Part shown: piece by piece, positions 1 through 5,700 of the stretch | Position numbering within the stretch: the stretch's first letter is position 1 | How the letters are laid out: the number at the start of each line of letters is the position of its first letter | From: Actinobacteria bacterium 21-64-8 | GTDB taxonomy: Bacteria; Actinomycetota; Acidimicrobiia; Acidimicrobiales; RAAP-2 | Length of the DNA: 6,201 bases | NCBI GenBank assembly: GCA_002255315.1 | Contig: NCBD01000060.1 | Coordinates: 1 to 6,201 of the forward strand | Direction of reading: 5' to 3' | Program-made: the position numbers and the translations under genes | Notes under the pieces: model-generated | What the model saw: the letters and a program-made list of their open reading frames with translations, nothing else | The model's database searches: none | What the model was told of the DNA's origin: nothing

Positions 1-1214
1 ACCACGTCGCGTAGCGTTCGCTGCGACCCCACGGCCTCGCCGACCAGACGCCCGACGCGTTCATGGGCGCTACGAAAGGGCTCGCCTCCGGCGACGAGGG
101 CCTCGGCGAGGTCAATGGCGACCAGAAGTTCATCGTTCGCCGCACGGGCCATCGTGGATTCGTGCAACGTCAGCGAGTGATACGCGCCGCTCAGCGCTCG
201 CAGAACGAGTAACACCTGTCGAACCGAATCAAAGAGAGGTTCCTTATCTTCTTGCAGGTGGCGGTTGTACGCCAACGGCAGTCCCTTAAGGGTTACCAGC
301 AGCGACGTGAGATTGCCAATCAGTCGGCCAGTCTTGCCTCGGGCAAGTTCAGCGACGTCGCTGTTCTTCTTTTGAGGCAACATCGACGAGCCCGTAGTAA
401 AGGCGTCTCCTAGCGTCGCGAACGCAAACTCACTACTCGTCCACAGCACGAGTTCCTCGCCGAGGCGTGAGAGATGAACCCCGAGCAGCGCTATGTCAAA
501 TAGTGCTTCGGCGACAAAGTCGCGGTCCGAGACCGCGTCCATCGAGTTGGCGAAACTCTCGCGAAAGCCCAGCAGCTGGGCCGTGAACGCCGGTTCAATG
601 GGCAATGACGTTCCGGCCAACGCGCCCGCACCCAGGGGTGACACGTTGGCACGCTCGCGAGCGTCCATCAGTCTTTCAACGTCGCGCAAGAGCGCGAACG
701 CGTGGGCCTGCACGTGGTGACTGACGAGCACCGGTTGGGCTCGTTGCAAATGCGTATAGCCGGGCAGAGCTGCCTCGGGGTAGCGCTCGCCGACGCTTAC
801 GAGCTCGTCAACAAGCCCCAGGGTCGTGAGCGCAATTTCAGTCAGCGCGTCGCGGGTAAAGAGGCGCAGCGTCGTGGCCACTTGGTCGTTGCGGCTGCGC
901 GCGGTGTGAATCCGTTGACCGACCGGACCGGCCAGTTCGGTCGCGCGGCGCTCAATCGCCATGTGGATGTCTTCATCGTTGTCGTGGCGAAGAAAACGGT
1001 CGTGTTCAAACTCGTCGCGAATCGTCTCGAGTGTCGCGACCAACGTCGTCGCTTCGTCTTCGCTGACGAGCCCGGCCACGGCGAGTCCCCTGACGTGTGC
1101 GATCGAACCAGCGATGTCGTGGGCGAAGAGCACGACGTCGAAGGAGAAACTCTCCGAAAGACTCCAGAGGCTCTCGTCCATGGACGCGCTGAAACGTCCG
1201 CCCCAGAGCGTCAC
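1..1214 (-). CDS. argH: Argininosuccinate lyase ArgH, C-terminus cut off by window edge
   Basis: Cytosolic enzyme of the last arginine step, splitting argininosuccinate into arginine and fumarate; member of the fumarase/aspartase superfamily. The 404 visible residues begin with the family's usual N-terminal motif LWGGRF (3-8), which fixes the GTG start at 1214. Other signatures are TARSRNDQVAT (104-114), GYTHLQRAQPV (152-162) with the conserved catalytic-region His155, the flexible catalytic loop GSSMLPQKKNSD (275-286) with its serine pair, and YNRHLQEDKEPLFD (316-329). The family is usually about 460-480 residues, so roughly 60-75 C-terminal residues lie beyond the left edge. The start overlaps the argG stop in a GTGA, and there is no clear Shine-Dalgarno sequence, so translation probably depends on ribosomes finishing argG. 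The loop has S where most homologues have P (KKNPD), a mild variant. Family assignment is secure. Confidence 0.98.
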   Translation of the reverse strand, partial: MTLWGGRFSASMDESLWSLSESFSFDVVLFAHDIAGSIAHVRGLAVAGLVSEDEATTLVATLETIRDEFEHDRFLRHDNDEDIHMAIERRATELAGPVGQRIHTARSRNDQVATTLRLFTRDALTEIALTTLGLVDELVSVGERYPEAALPGYTHLQRAQPVLVSHHVQAHAFALLRDVERLMDARERANVSPLGAGALAGTSLPIEPAFTAQLLGFRESFANSMDAVSDRDFVAEALFDIALLGVHLSRLGEELVLWTSSEFAFATLGDAFTTGSSMLPQKKNSDVAELARGKTGRLIGNLTSLLVTLKGLPLAYNRHLQEDKEPLFDSVRQVLLVLRALSGAYHSLTLHESTMARAANDELLVAIDLAEALVAGGEPFRSAHERVGRLVGEAVGSQRTLRDV

Positions 1215-2434
1215 GATGCGGGCGGGGTGGCGTTCTTGGCCCCCTGTCGAGCGGCCCACGTTTTGACCCCGAGGCCGAATATGCGCACGAAGCCCTCCGA
1301 ATCGGCGTGTCGGAACGTGTCGTCGGCGTCGTAGGTGGCGAGACCGTGATCGTAGAGCGCCTGGGGGCTTCGCCGTCCCACAACACGCATCAATCCGGGT
1401 GCTTCGAAACGAACTCTCACTTCACCGGTGACGTGTCGCTGGGTTTCGACGAAGAAGGCATCGAGTGCCTCTTTGAGCGGCGAGAACCACATGCCGTCGT
1501 AGATCAGTTCGGACCAGCGTGGTTCGAGCCGACTCTTCTCGTGATGTAGGTCGCGCTCAAGCACGAGGTCTTCGAGGTCTCGGTGGGCAAGAATGAGTGC
1601 GAGCGCCGCGGGACATTCGTAGACTTCGCGACTTTTGATGCCGACGCGCCGGTTCTCCACCATATCCAGTCGACCAAAACCCGTCGCGCCCGCGCGCGCG
1701 TTCAGCGACTCAATCAAATCCGCGAGCCTCATCGGCTCGTCGTCGAGCGCGACCGGTACGCCCGCCTCAAAACGAATGGTGAGCTCAACGGGTTCAAGCT
1801 TCGTGACGCGCGTGAGCGTGTAGGGCTCGTCAGGCGGTGCGGCCCAGGGATCTTCGATCGCGCCGCATTCGATAGCTCGGCCCCAAAGGTTTTCGTCAAT
1901 CGAGTAGATCTTTTCCTTGGTCGCCTTTATCGGAATATCCCACTTTTTAGCGAAATCCACGGAGTCGGCGCGGGTCATGCCCCAATTACGCGCGGGCGCC
2001 AATACTTCGAGGTCAGGGGCCAAAGCGTGGGTTCCCACTTCGAAGCGCACCTGATCATTACCCTTGCCCGTGCAGCCGTGCGCCACCGCGTGAGCGCCGA
2101 AGTGACGCGCCTGGGCGACCAGGTGGCGCACAATCACTGGGCGCGAAAGAGCTGAGACGAGTGGATACTTGCCCTCGTAGAGCCCATTCGCGGCGATTGC
2201 ACGCGCACAAAATTCTTCGGCCATCTCTGTTCGCGCGTCGACGACCACGCACTCGAGCGCGCCCGCCGCGAGCGCCCGCGCTCGAATGTCGTCAAAACTC
2301 TCTGAGCTCTCAACGTCTTGACCAACGTCAACGAGCACGCAGATCACCTCGACACCCCACTCTTCCATCATCCAGCGCACCGCCACCGACGTGTCCAATC
2401 CGCCGCTATAGGCCAGTACTACACGTTTCGTCAT
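1211..2434 (-). CDS. argG: Argininosuccinate synthase ArgG
   Basis: Joins citrulline and aspartate using ATP to make argininosuccinate, releasing AMP and PPi; cytosolic, normally a tetramer. The 407-residue length is normal. The N-terminal ATP-pyrophosphatase loop reads AYSGGLDTSV (8-17), followed by EGKYPLVSALSRP (87-99), the substrate/ATP-binding motif HGCTGKGNDQVRFE (119-132), YSIDENLWGRAIECG (177-191), and GRLDMVENRRVGIKSRE (254-270) in the synthetase/multimerisation domain. The ATG at 2434 is fixed by the P-loop starting a few residues in and by a GAGGAG Shine-Dalgarno 9 nt upstream. The start shares one base with the argR stop (TGATG) and the stop overlaps the argH start (GTGA). No damage or missing catalytic motif is seen. 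An AT-richer patch near 1885-1960 just encodes the conserved Lys/Ile/Tyr/Asn-rich segment. Confidence 0.99.
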   Translation of the reverse strand: MTKRVVLAYSGGLDTSVAVRWMMEEWGVEVICVLVDVGQDVESSESFDDIRARALAAGALECVVVDARTEMAEEFCARAIAANGLYEGKYPLVSALSRPVIVRHLVAQARHFGAHAVAHGCTGKGNDQVRFEVGTHALAPDLEVLAPARNWGMTRADSVDFAKKWDIPIKATKEKIYSIDENLWGRAIECGAIEDPWAAPPDEPYTLTRVTKLEPVELTIRFEAGVPVALDDEPMRLADLIESLNARAGATGFGRLDMVENRRVGIKSREVYECPAALALILAHRDLEDLVLERDLHHEKSRLEPRWSELIYDGMWFSPLKEALDAFFVETQRHVTGEVRVRFEAPGLMRVVGRRSPQALYDHGLATYDADDTFRHADSEGFVRIFGLGVKTWAARQGAKNATPPAS

Positions 2435-2925
2435 CAGAATCCACTCCTCACGTCGTTCATTTCACTAATACCCGACAGTTCTCGGAACTCGCGGGCGAGG
2501 TCACTGCCGCCGCGCTGTTCGGTAGCGATCACCAAGATGGTGTCGTCGCCCGCGACGCTGCCGAGTACGCCGTCGAGTGCGCTGCGATCAAGGGCCGAGG
2601 CGACCACGTGCGCGCAGCCCGGCGGTGTGCGCACCACCACCAAATTGACCGAGCTTTCGACAGACACGACCCACTCGCCCATCATGCGGCGCAGGTGATC
2701 GAGCGGAGCGGGGGCCAACTTCGGCGATGCGGCGAGCACGATGCGCCGAGCCCCGCGCTCGTCACGAACTTTGATAGTGCCTAACTCTTGAAGGTCACGA
2801 GTCACCGTAGCTTGGGTCGCGCTGACGCCTTCAGACTGAAGCCGTGCCACGACCTGCGCGGCGGTCGAGATGACGTCGTGCTCGAGAAGTTCACTGATGC
2901 GGTGTTGACGTTGGGTCTTTGTCAC
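2434..2925 (-). CDS. argR: Arginine repressor ArgR
   Basis: Arginine-responsive transcription factor that, in the known family, forms hexamers and binds paired ARG boxes when arginine is bound. The predicted 163 residues match the usual 150-170. An N-terminal winged helix-turn-helix covers about residues 5-65, with the recognition segment SATQATVTRDLQELG (35-49). The C-terminal oligomerisation and arginine-binding domain covers about 80-163, with TPPGCAHVVASALD (100-113) and GSVAGDDT (122-129), whose Asp127/Asp128 pair corresponds to the arginine-contacting acidic pair. I chose the GTG at 2925 (overlapping the argF stop as GTGA) because it gives the standard N-terminus; an upstream ATG at 2991 would add 22 atypical residues encoded inside argF. 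A weak AAGGGGG ribosome site precedes it. Being inside the operon, argR is probably autoregulated through the argC promoter. The recognition helix has T where S is common (VTRD versus VSRD). Confidence 0.96.
   Translation of the reverse strand: MTKTQRQHRISELLEHDVISTAAQVVARLQSEGVSATQATVTRDLQELGTIKVRDERGARRIVLAASPKLAPAPLDHLRRMMGEWVVSVESSVNLVVVRTPPGCAHVVASALDRSALDGVLGSVAGDDTILVIATEQRGGSDLAREFRELSGISEMNDVRSGF
2444..2449 (-). promoter_or_regulatory. Shine-Dalgarno of argG
   Basis: GAGGAG on the minus strand, 9 nt before the argG ATG and lying within the last codons of argR. It supports the ATG at 2434 as the real start and suggests argG can recruit ribosomes itself as well as through coupling to argR. 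Confidence 0.75.
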
Positions 2926-3842
2926 GCGTCCCCCTTGATCCACCGAAGGGCGGCGCGCATAGCGCTGCGACGATGAAAAACTTGGCGCCACACACGACTT
3001 CGTGGCGAATCGAGCACCTCGCTGACAATCTCGTCGCCGCGATGCGCCGGCAAGCAGTGCATCACGATGGCGTGCGATGACGCGTTCGCCAAGAGCCGAT
3101 CGTCGACGCGAAACGCGGCCAGGTCGAGCCGACGCTGTGCGGCCTCACTCTCAAAACCCATCGAGACCCACGCGTCGGTGTACACGGCGTCGACGCCCTC
3201 AACGGCCGCCTCGGCGCTGTCGAAGAGTTCGAGCGAACCACGTTCGCCACCAGCGAACGGATTCTCGGCGCCACTCTCTTTGAGTTGGTACTGGTACGGA
3301 GCGCCCACTCGCACGTGCACGCCGAGTCTCGTGAGCGCGACCGCGAGCGATCGCGTCACGTTGGTCGCGTCACCGACGTACGCCACGCGCAGTCCCGCCA
3401 TGCCGTAGACGTCACCGTCGCTGAACTCGTCGGCCAACGTCAAGACGTCGGCCAACGCCTGTGTGGGGTGCGCGTCACTGCTGAGCAGGTTGACGAGCGA
3501 CAGCTCATCGCGCGTCGCGACTCGCATCCGGTGAAAGACTTCGTGTCGACGCAGCCGCATTGCCGCAATTGCGAAGGTCTCGTTCAAGGTGCGCGCGACG
3601 TCCTCGGCCGATTCGCGAGTGTCCAGTCCAATCTCATCGTCACCAAAGAATGTGGCAAATCCGCCCAATTCGGCCACCGCGGCGGCGCTCGAGGCTCGCG
3701 TACGAAGGCTGGGGCGTTCAAACACCAGGGCGACGCCTTGGCCCTTTAAAAGCTCGTCGTCAAAGGGTGAACGGGCCAAGGCGTACAGTTCGGCGAGGTC
3801 TTCGTCGCTGAGGGCTTCAATGGTGAGTAAATGTCGAGTCAT
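2922..3842 (-). CDS. argF: Ornithine carbamoyltransferase ArgF
   Basis: Transfers the carbamoyl group from carbamoyl phosphate to ornithine, giving citrulline; cytosolic, usually trimeric. The 306 residues are normal length. The carbamoyl-phosphate site reads SLRTR (45-49, more often STRTR), followed by R96, HPTQ (125-128), and GDATNVTRSLA (157-167) at the start of the ornithine domain. The ornithine-specific loop DAWVSMG (223-229) and HCLPAHRGDE (262-271) complete the site. The SMG loop and HCLPA argue for true ornithine as substrate rather than N-acetylornithine. The ATG at 3842 overlaps the argB stop (ATGA) and has a near-perfect GGAGGTGA ribosome site. Some segments are off-consensus: after RTR the sequence is ASSAAAV instead of the common SFE-type run, and near the C-terminus HRRSAM replaces the usual NR.xAQ-like stretch (Arg291 is retained). 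Function is confident; the divergence is probably lineage drift. Confidence 0.96.
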   Translation of the reverse strand: MTRHLLTIEALSDEDLAELYALARSPFDDELLKGQGVALVFERPSLRTRASSAAAVAELGGFATFFGDDEIGLDTRESAEDVARTLNETFAIAAMRLRRHEVFHRMRVATRDELSLVNLLSSDAHPTQALADVLTLADEFSDGDVYGMAGLRVAYVGDATNVTRSLAVALTRLGVHVRVGAPYQYQLKESGAENPFAGGERGSLELFDSAEAAVEGVDAVYTDAWVSMGFESEAAQRRLDLAAFRVDDRLLANASSHAIVMHCLPAHRGDEIVSEVLDSPRSRVWRQVFHRRSAMRAALRWIKGDA

Positions 3843-4627
3843 GGGGTCACCTCCGTCGACGCCAAGGCGCCCGATAGCAGTCGCGCGAGTGCGTGCTCGC
3901 GACGTCCGTTGGCGAGGCGCACGCGCGGCGCGCCTCCGTTGAGCGCGTCGAGTGCGGCGGTGAGTTTGGGACGCATGCCTTCACGCGCGGCACCTCGTTC
4001 GAGCAGATCCATGACCTCGCGCTTTGACACGGAGTTCAAAACGCTGGTGGCGTCGTCGGGGTCGTAACGCACTTGATCGACGTCACTGAGCAACACGAGT
4101 TCGGTTCCCAGCGCCGCCGCGAGCGCGCCGGCCAGGGTGTCGGCGTTGCAGTTCACGAGATTGCCGTCAGCGTCGACTCCGACACTGGAGACGACGGGGG
4201 TGTACCCGAGCGACACCAGGTCGACAACGAGCGCCACGTCAATGATCGGCTCGACGGCCGCTCGCCCCCACGGTGCACCGAGCGCTCGCGCGCGCAGCAG
4301 CGTGGCGTCCACGCCCGAGAGTCCGACCGCGCGAAGTCCTCGCGCGTTGAGCGTAGCGACGATCTGAACGTTCACGTGCGCTAACGCCATCGCGACGACG
4401 CCCATGGTGCGCTCGTCGGTCACGCGAAGCCCGTCGACGAATCTGCTCTGCATCGACAAATCGCCAAGAAGTTCAGAAATCTGGGGCCCTCCACCGTGCA
4501 CGAGTACAACGCGAGTTCCGTGCTGCGCGAGTGCGACCACGTCGCTCGCCAAATCGCCGAGCACCGGCGCGTCTACGTCGAGGCGTTCGAGCGCGTGACC
4601 GCCCAACTTCACCACGAGTGTCGTCAC
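3839..4627 (-). CDS. argB: Acetylglutamate kinase ArgB (short form)
   Basis: Phosphorylates N-acetyl-L-glutamate at the gamma-carboxylate using ATP; amino acid kinase fold, cytosolic. The predicted 262 residues show VVKLGGHALE (5-14) with ATP-site Lys7, HGGGPQI (44-50), GLRVTD (66-71) with Arg68, GLSG (102-105), NLVNCNAD (156-163), LLSDVD (179-184) and EGMRPK (216-221) with Lys221 at the conserved lysine position. I chose the GTG at 4627 because it overlaps the argC stop (GTGA), has an AGGAGG site 9 nt upstream, and places KLGG near the N-terminus; the frame stays open to 4789 but that extension is Arg-rich and lies inside argC. The protein therefore starts directly on the first beta strand, without the N-terminal helix of arginine-inhibited kinases. 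Segments such as PVVSSVGV recall the short E. coli enzyme. A LysZ-type kinase is less likely: GLRVTD is present and no LysW gene is seen nearby. Confidence 0.96.
   Translation of the reverse strand: MTTLVVKLGGHALERLDVDAPVLGDLASDVVALAQHGTRVVLVHGGGPQISELLGDLSMQSRFVDGLRVTDERTMGVVAMALAHVNVQIVATLNARGLRAVGLSGVDATLLRARALGAPWGRAAVEPIIDVALVVDLVSLGYTPVVSSVGVDADGNLVNCNADTLAGALAAALGTELVLLSDVDQVRYDPDDATSVLNSVSKREVMDLLERGAAREGMRPKLTAALDALNGGAPRVRLANGRREHALARLLSGALASTEVTP
3847..3854 (-). promoter_or_regulatory. Strong Shine-Dalgarno of argF
   Basis: GGAGGTGA on the minus strand, fully complementary to the canonical 16S anti-Shine-Dalgarno. The GGAGG core is 7 nt before the argF ATG. It lies within the final codons of argB, fixes the argF start at 3842, and is the strongest ribosome site in the operon. 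Confidence 0.85.
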
Positions 4628-5634
4628 GGCGTCAACCCTCCTCGCGAAAGTCCCGTCGATTCGAGATATCCCCGCGCGACGTTCCACGCCTGCACCGCCT
4701 GACCGGCGGCGCCCTTTACGAGATTGTCGAGTGAGCTCATGACGACCAAGGTCTTCGTGCGCGGATCGACCCGCGCGCTGACGAAGCACAAGTTGCTACC
4801 GAGAGGGTCTTTGAGTGTGGGTGGTTCGTCGACCACGACGACGAAGGGTTCGTCGCGATAGCTCGCGCGTAGCAGAGCCAGTGCATCTTCACTCGTGAGC
4901 GAGTCCACGGGCGCGAAGCCGCTCACTAACATGCCCCGGCTCACGGGAACGAGGTGAGGCGTAAAGAGCACGGGGCGACCAAGTTCTTGGTGCATTTCAG
5001 CGGTGTGGCGATGCGAGAGGAGTCCGTAGGCTTCGGCGTTACCAGCCAGACGCGAAAAGTGCAACCGATCGCTCGTCGCGCGCCCGGCGCCCGAGACGCC
5101 CGTGAGCGCCGTGACAATCAACGTGGCCTCGCTGAGCACCCCCGCGTCGATAAAGGGCCCGAACGCGAGCGACGTGGCGGTGGGGAAACACCCGGGTACG
5201 GCAATCAACGTCGCCCCGGCGAGTTCTTCGCGGTGTCGCTCGACGAGTCCGTAGACCGCGGAGTCGAGCAACGCCGGGGCGCGGTGCTCGTCGTGATACC
5301 ACTCGACGTAGTCCGCCGCCCGGCGTAAGCGAAAGTCAGCGCCGAGGTCAACGACGTCGACGCCACGCTCGAGAAGTCCCGGCACCACGTCTTGACTCTT
5401 GCCGTGAGGTAGGGCGACAAAGGCAACGTCCATGTCCACGTCGTCGAGCTCGTCGATACTCACGTAGCGCGTATCGGGATAAAGTGCCGCGAGTGCGGGC
5501 ACGTGCGTCGCGACCTTCGAACCCGCGTGGGCTTCACCGGTCGCCGCCACAATCTCCAGGTGGTCGTGGTTGGCCGCGAGACGCAGGAGTTCGGCACCCA
5601 CGTACCCACTCGCCCCCAGGACGCTCGCTCGCAT
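4624..5634 (-). CDS. argC: N-acetyl-gamma-glutamyl-phosphate reductase ArgC
   Basis: NADPH-dependent reduction of N-acetylglutamyl phosphate to N-acetylglutamate semialdehyde; cytosolic. The 336 residues fit the long ArgC form. A Rossmann glycine motif GASGYVGAELLRL lies at 7-19, then LPHGKS (75-80), DLGADFRL (97-104), and the catalytic centre PGCFPTA (147-153) with nucleophile Cys149. SGAGR (181-185), HRHTAEM (208-214) with the probable general-base His210, PHLVPVSRGML (226-236) and NLVKGAAGQAVQ (304-315) follow. The ATG at 5634 is the only plausible start: an in-frame TAA lies 9-11 nt upstream, and the Rossmann motif begins at residue 7. No Shine-Dalgarno precedes it, and a TAAAAT -10 element sits at the distance expected if transcription begins on the A of the ATG, suggesting a leaderless message. 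First gene of the operon; its stop overlaps argB. YGLVE replaces the usual YGLPE, a minor variant. Confidence 0.98.
   Translation of the reverse strand: MRASVLGASGYVGAELLRLAANHDHLEIVAATGEAHAGSKVATHVPALAALYPDTRYVSIDELDDVDMDVAFVALPHGKSQDVVPGLLERGVDVVDLGADFRLRRAADYVEWYHDEHRAPALLDSAVYGLVERHREELAGATLIAVPGCFPTATSLAFGPFIDAGVLSEATLIVTALTGVSGAGRATSDRLHFSRLAGNAEAYGLLSHRHTAEMHQELGRPVLFTPHLVPVSRGMLVSGFAPVDSLTSEDALALLRASYRDEPFVVVVDEPPTLKDPLGSNLCFVSARVDPRTKTLVVMSSLDNLVKGAAGQAVQAWNVARGYLESTGLSRGGLTP
4637..4642 (-). promoter_or_regulatory. Shine-Dalgarno of argB
   Basis: AGGAGG on the minus strand, 9 nt before the argB GTG at 4627 and inside the last codons of argC. It decides the argB start in favour of the GTG over any codon in the open extension further upstream. 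Confidence 0.8.
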
Positions 5635-5636
5635 GA

Positions 5637-5650
5637 TGACATTTTATGCA
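5637..5650. promoter_or_regulatory. ARG-box-like ArgR operator, proximal site
   Basis: TGACATTTTATGCA on the plus strand matches the ARG-box core at 7 of 10 half-site bases (8 if G is allowed as in the Bacillus ATKCA half-site), with a TTTT centre. It covers the probable -10 of argC and ends 2 nt before the ATG. Its centre is 20 bp from the distal site, about two helical turns, matching the paired arrangement bound by ArgR hexamers. It is weaker than the distal site and is supported mainly by that spacing. Confidence 0.5.
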
Positions 5651-5671
5651 CAAGAGAGGATAAAAATTCAA
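5641..5671 (-). promoter_or_regulatory. Probable promoter of the arg operon
   Basis: On the minus strand, TTGAAT (5671-5666) resembles a -35 and TAAAAT (5646-5641) a -10, with a 19-nt spacer (slightly long; reading the -35 as TGAATT gives 18). The -10 ends 6 nt before the argC ATG, so the expected first transcribed base is the A of the start codon. This would be a leaderless transcript, common in actinobacteria. Both hexamers are overlapped by the ARG-box-like sites, which fits repression by ArgR. Called by eye only. Confidence 0.6.
5657..5670. promoter_or_regulatory. ARG-box-like ArgR operator, distal site
   Basis: AGGATAAAAATTCA on the plus strand matches the ARG-box core TGAAT-WWWW-ATTCA at 8 of 10 half-site bases, with a fully A/T centre and one perfect half-site. 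It covers the probable -35 of argC. It lies 31-44 bp before the EamA start codon, so it could also affect that gene. Confidence 0.65.
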
Positions 5672-5687
5672 TTCTCGCGGTGGCGAC

Positions 5688-5693
5688 TAGATT
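5688..5693 (+). promoter_or_regulatory. Possible -10 element of the divergent EamA gene
   Basis: TAGATT lies 7 nt before the GTG at 5701, a spacing that would give a near-leaderless transcript. It matches the -10 consensus at 4 of 6 bases and no convincing -35 is seen. There is no clear Shine-Dalgarno before the gene. Weak call. Confidence 0.3.
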
Positions 5694-5700
5694 TGAGATT

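Noticed and set aside
702..1334. 210-codon open frame on the plus strand
   Set aside because: It lies antisense to argH and the end of argG, shows no family motif, and is the type of shadow frame expected opposite a G+C-rich gene.
1885..1960. AT-richer patch that might suggest transferred DNA or an internal promoter
   Set aside because: It encodes the conserved ArgG segment KATKEKIYSIDENLW, whose residues use AT-rich codons; reading frame and family match are unbroken.
1583..2155. 190-codon open frame on the plus strand
   Set aside because: Wholly antisense to argG, whose motifs are intact; no recognisable domain and no ribosome site.
2161..2784. 207-codon open frame on the plus strand spanning the argG/argR junction
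   Set aside because: Antisense to two clear genes; Arg/His/Pro-rich composition typical of a shadow frame.
2926..2991. ATG-started longer ArgR
   Set aside because: The extra 22 residues are atypical and encoded within the conserved end of argF; the GTG at 2925 gives the usual ArgR N-terminus.
3285..3749. 154-codon open frame on the plus strand
   Set aside because: Antisense to argF; no motif and no start signal.
3839..4627. Possibility that argB and argC belong to a LysW-dependent lysine/arginine pathway (LysZ/LysY)
   Set aside because: ArgB carries the acetylglutamate-kinase motifs HGGGPQI and GLRVTD, and no small LysW-like carrier gene is visible in the window.
4628..4789. Upstream extension of the argB frame that could give a longer ArgB with an N-terminal region
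   Set aside because: Arg-rich, unlike any ArgB N-helix, lies inside argC, and the GTG at 4627 has a proper ribosome site and stop overlap.
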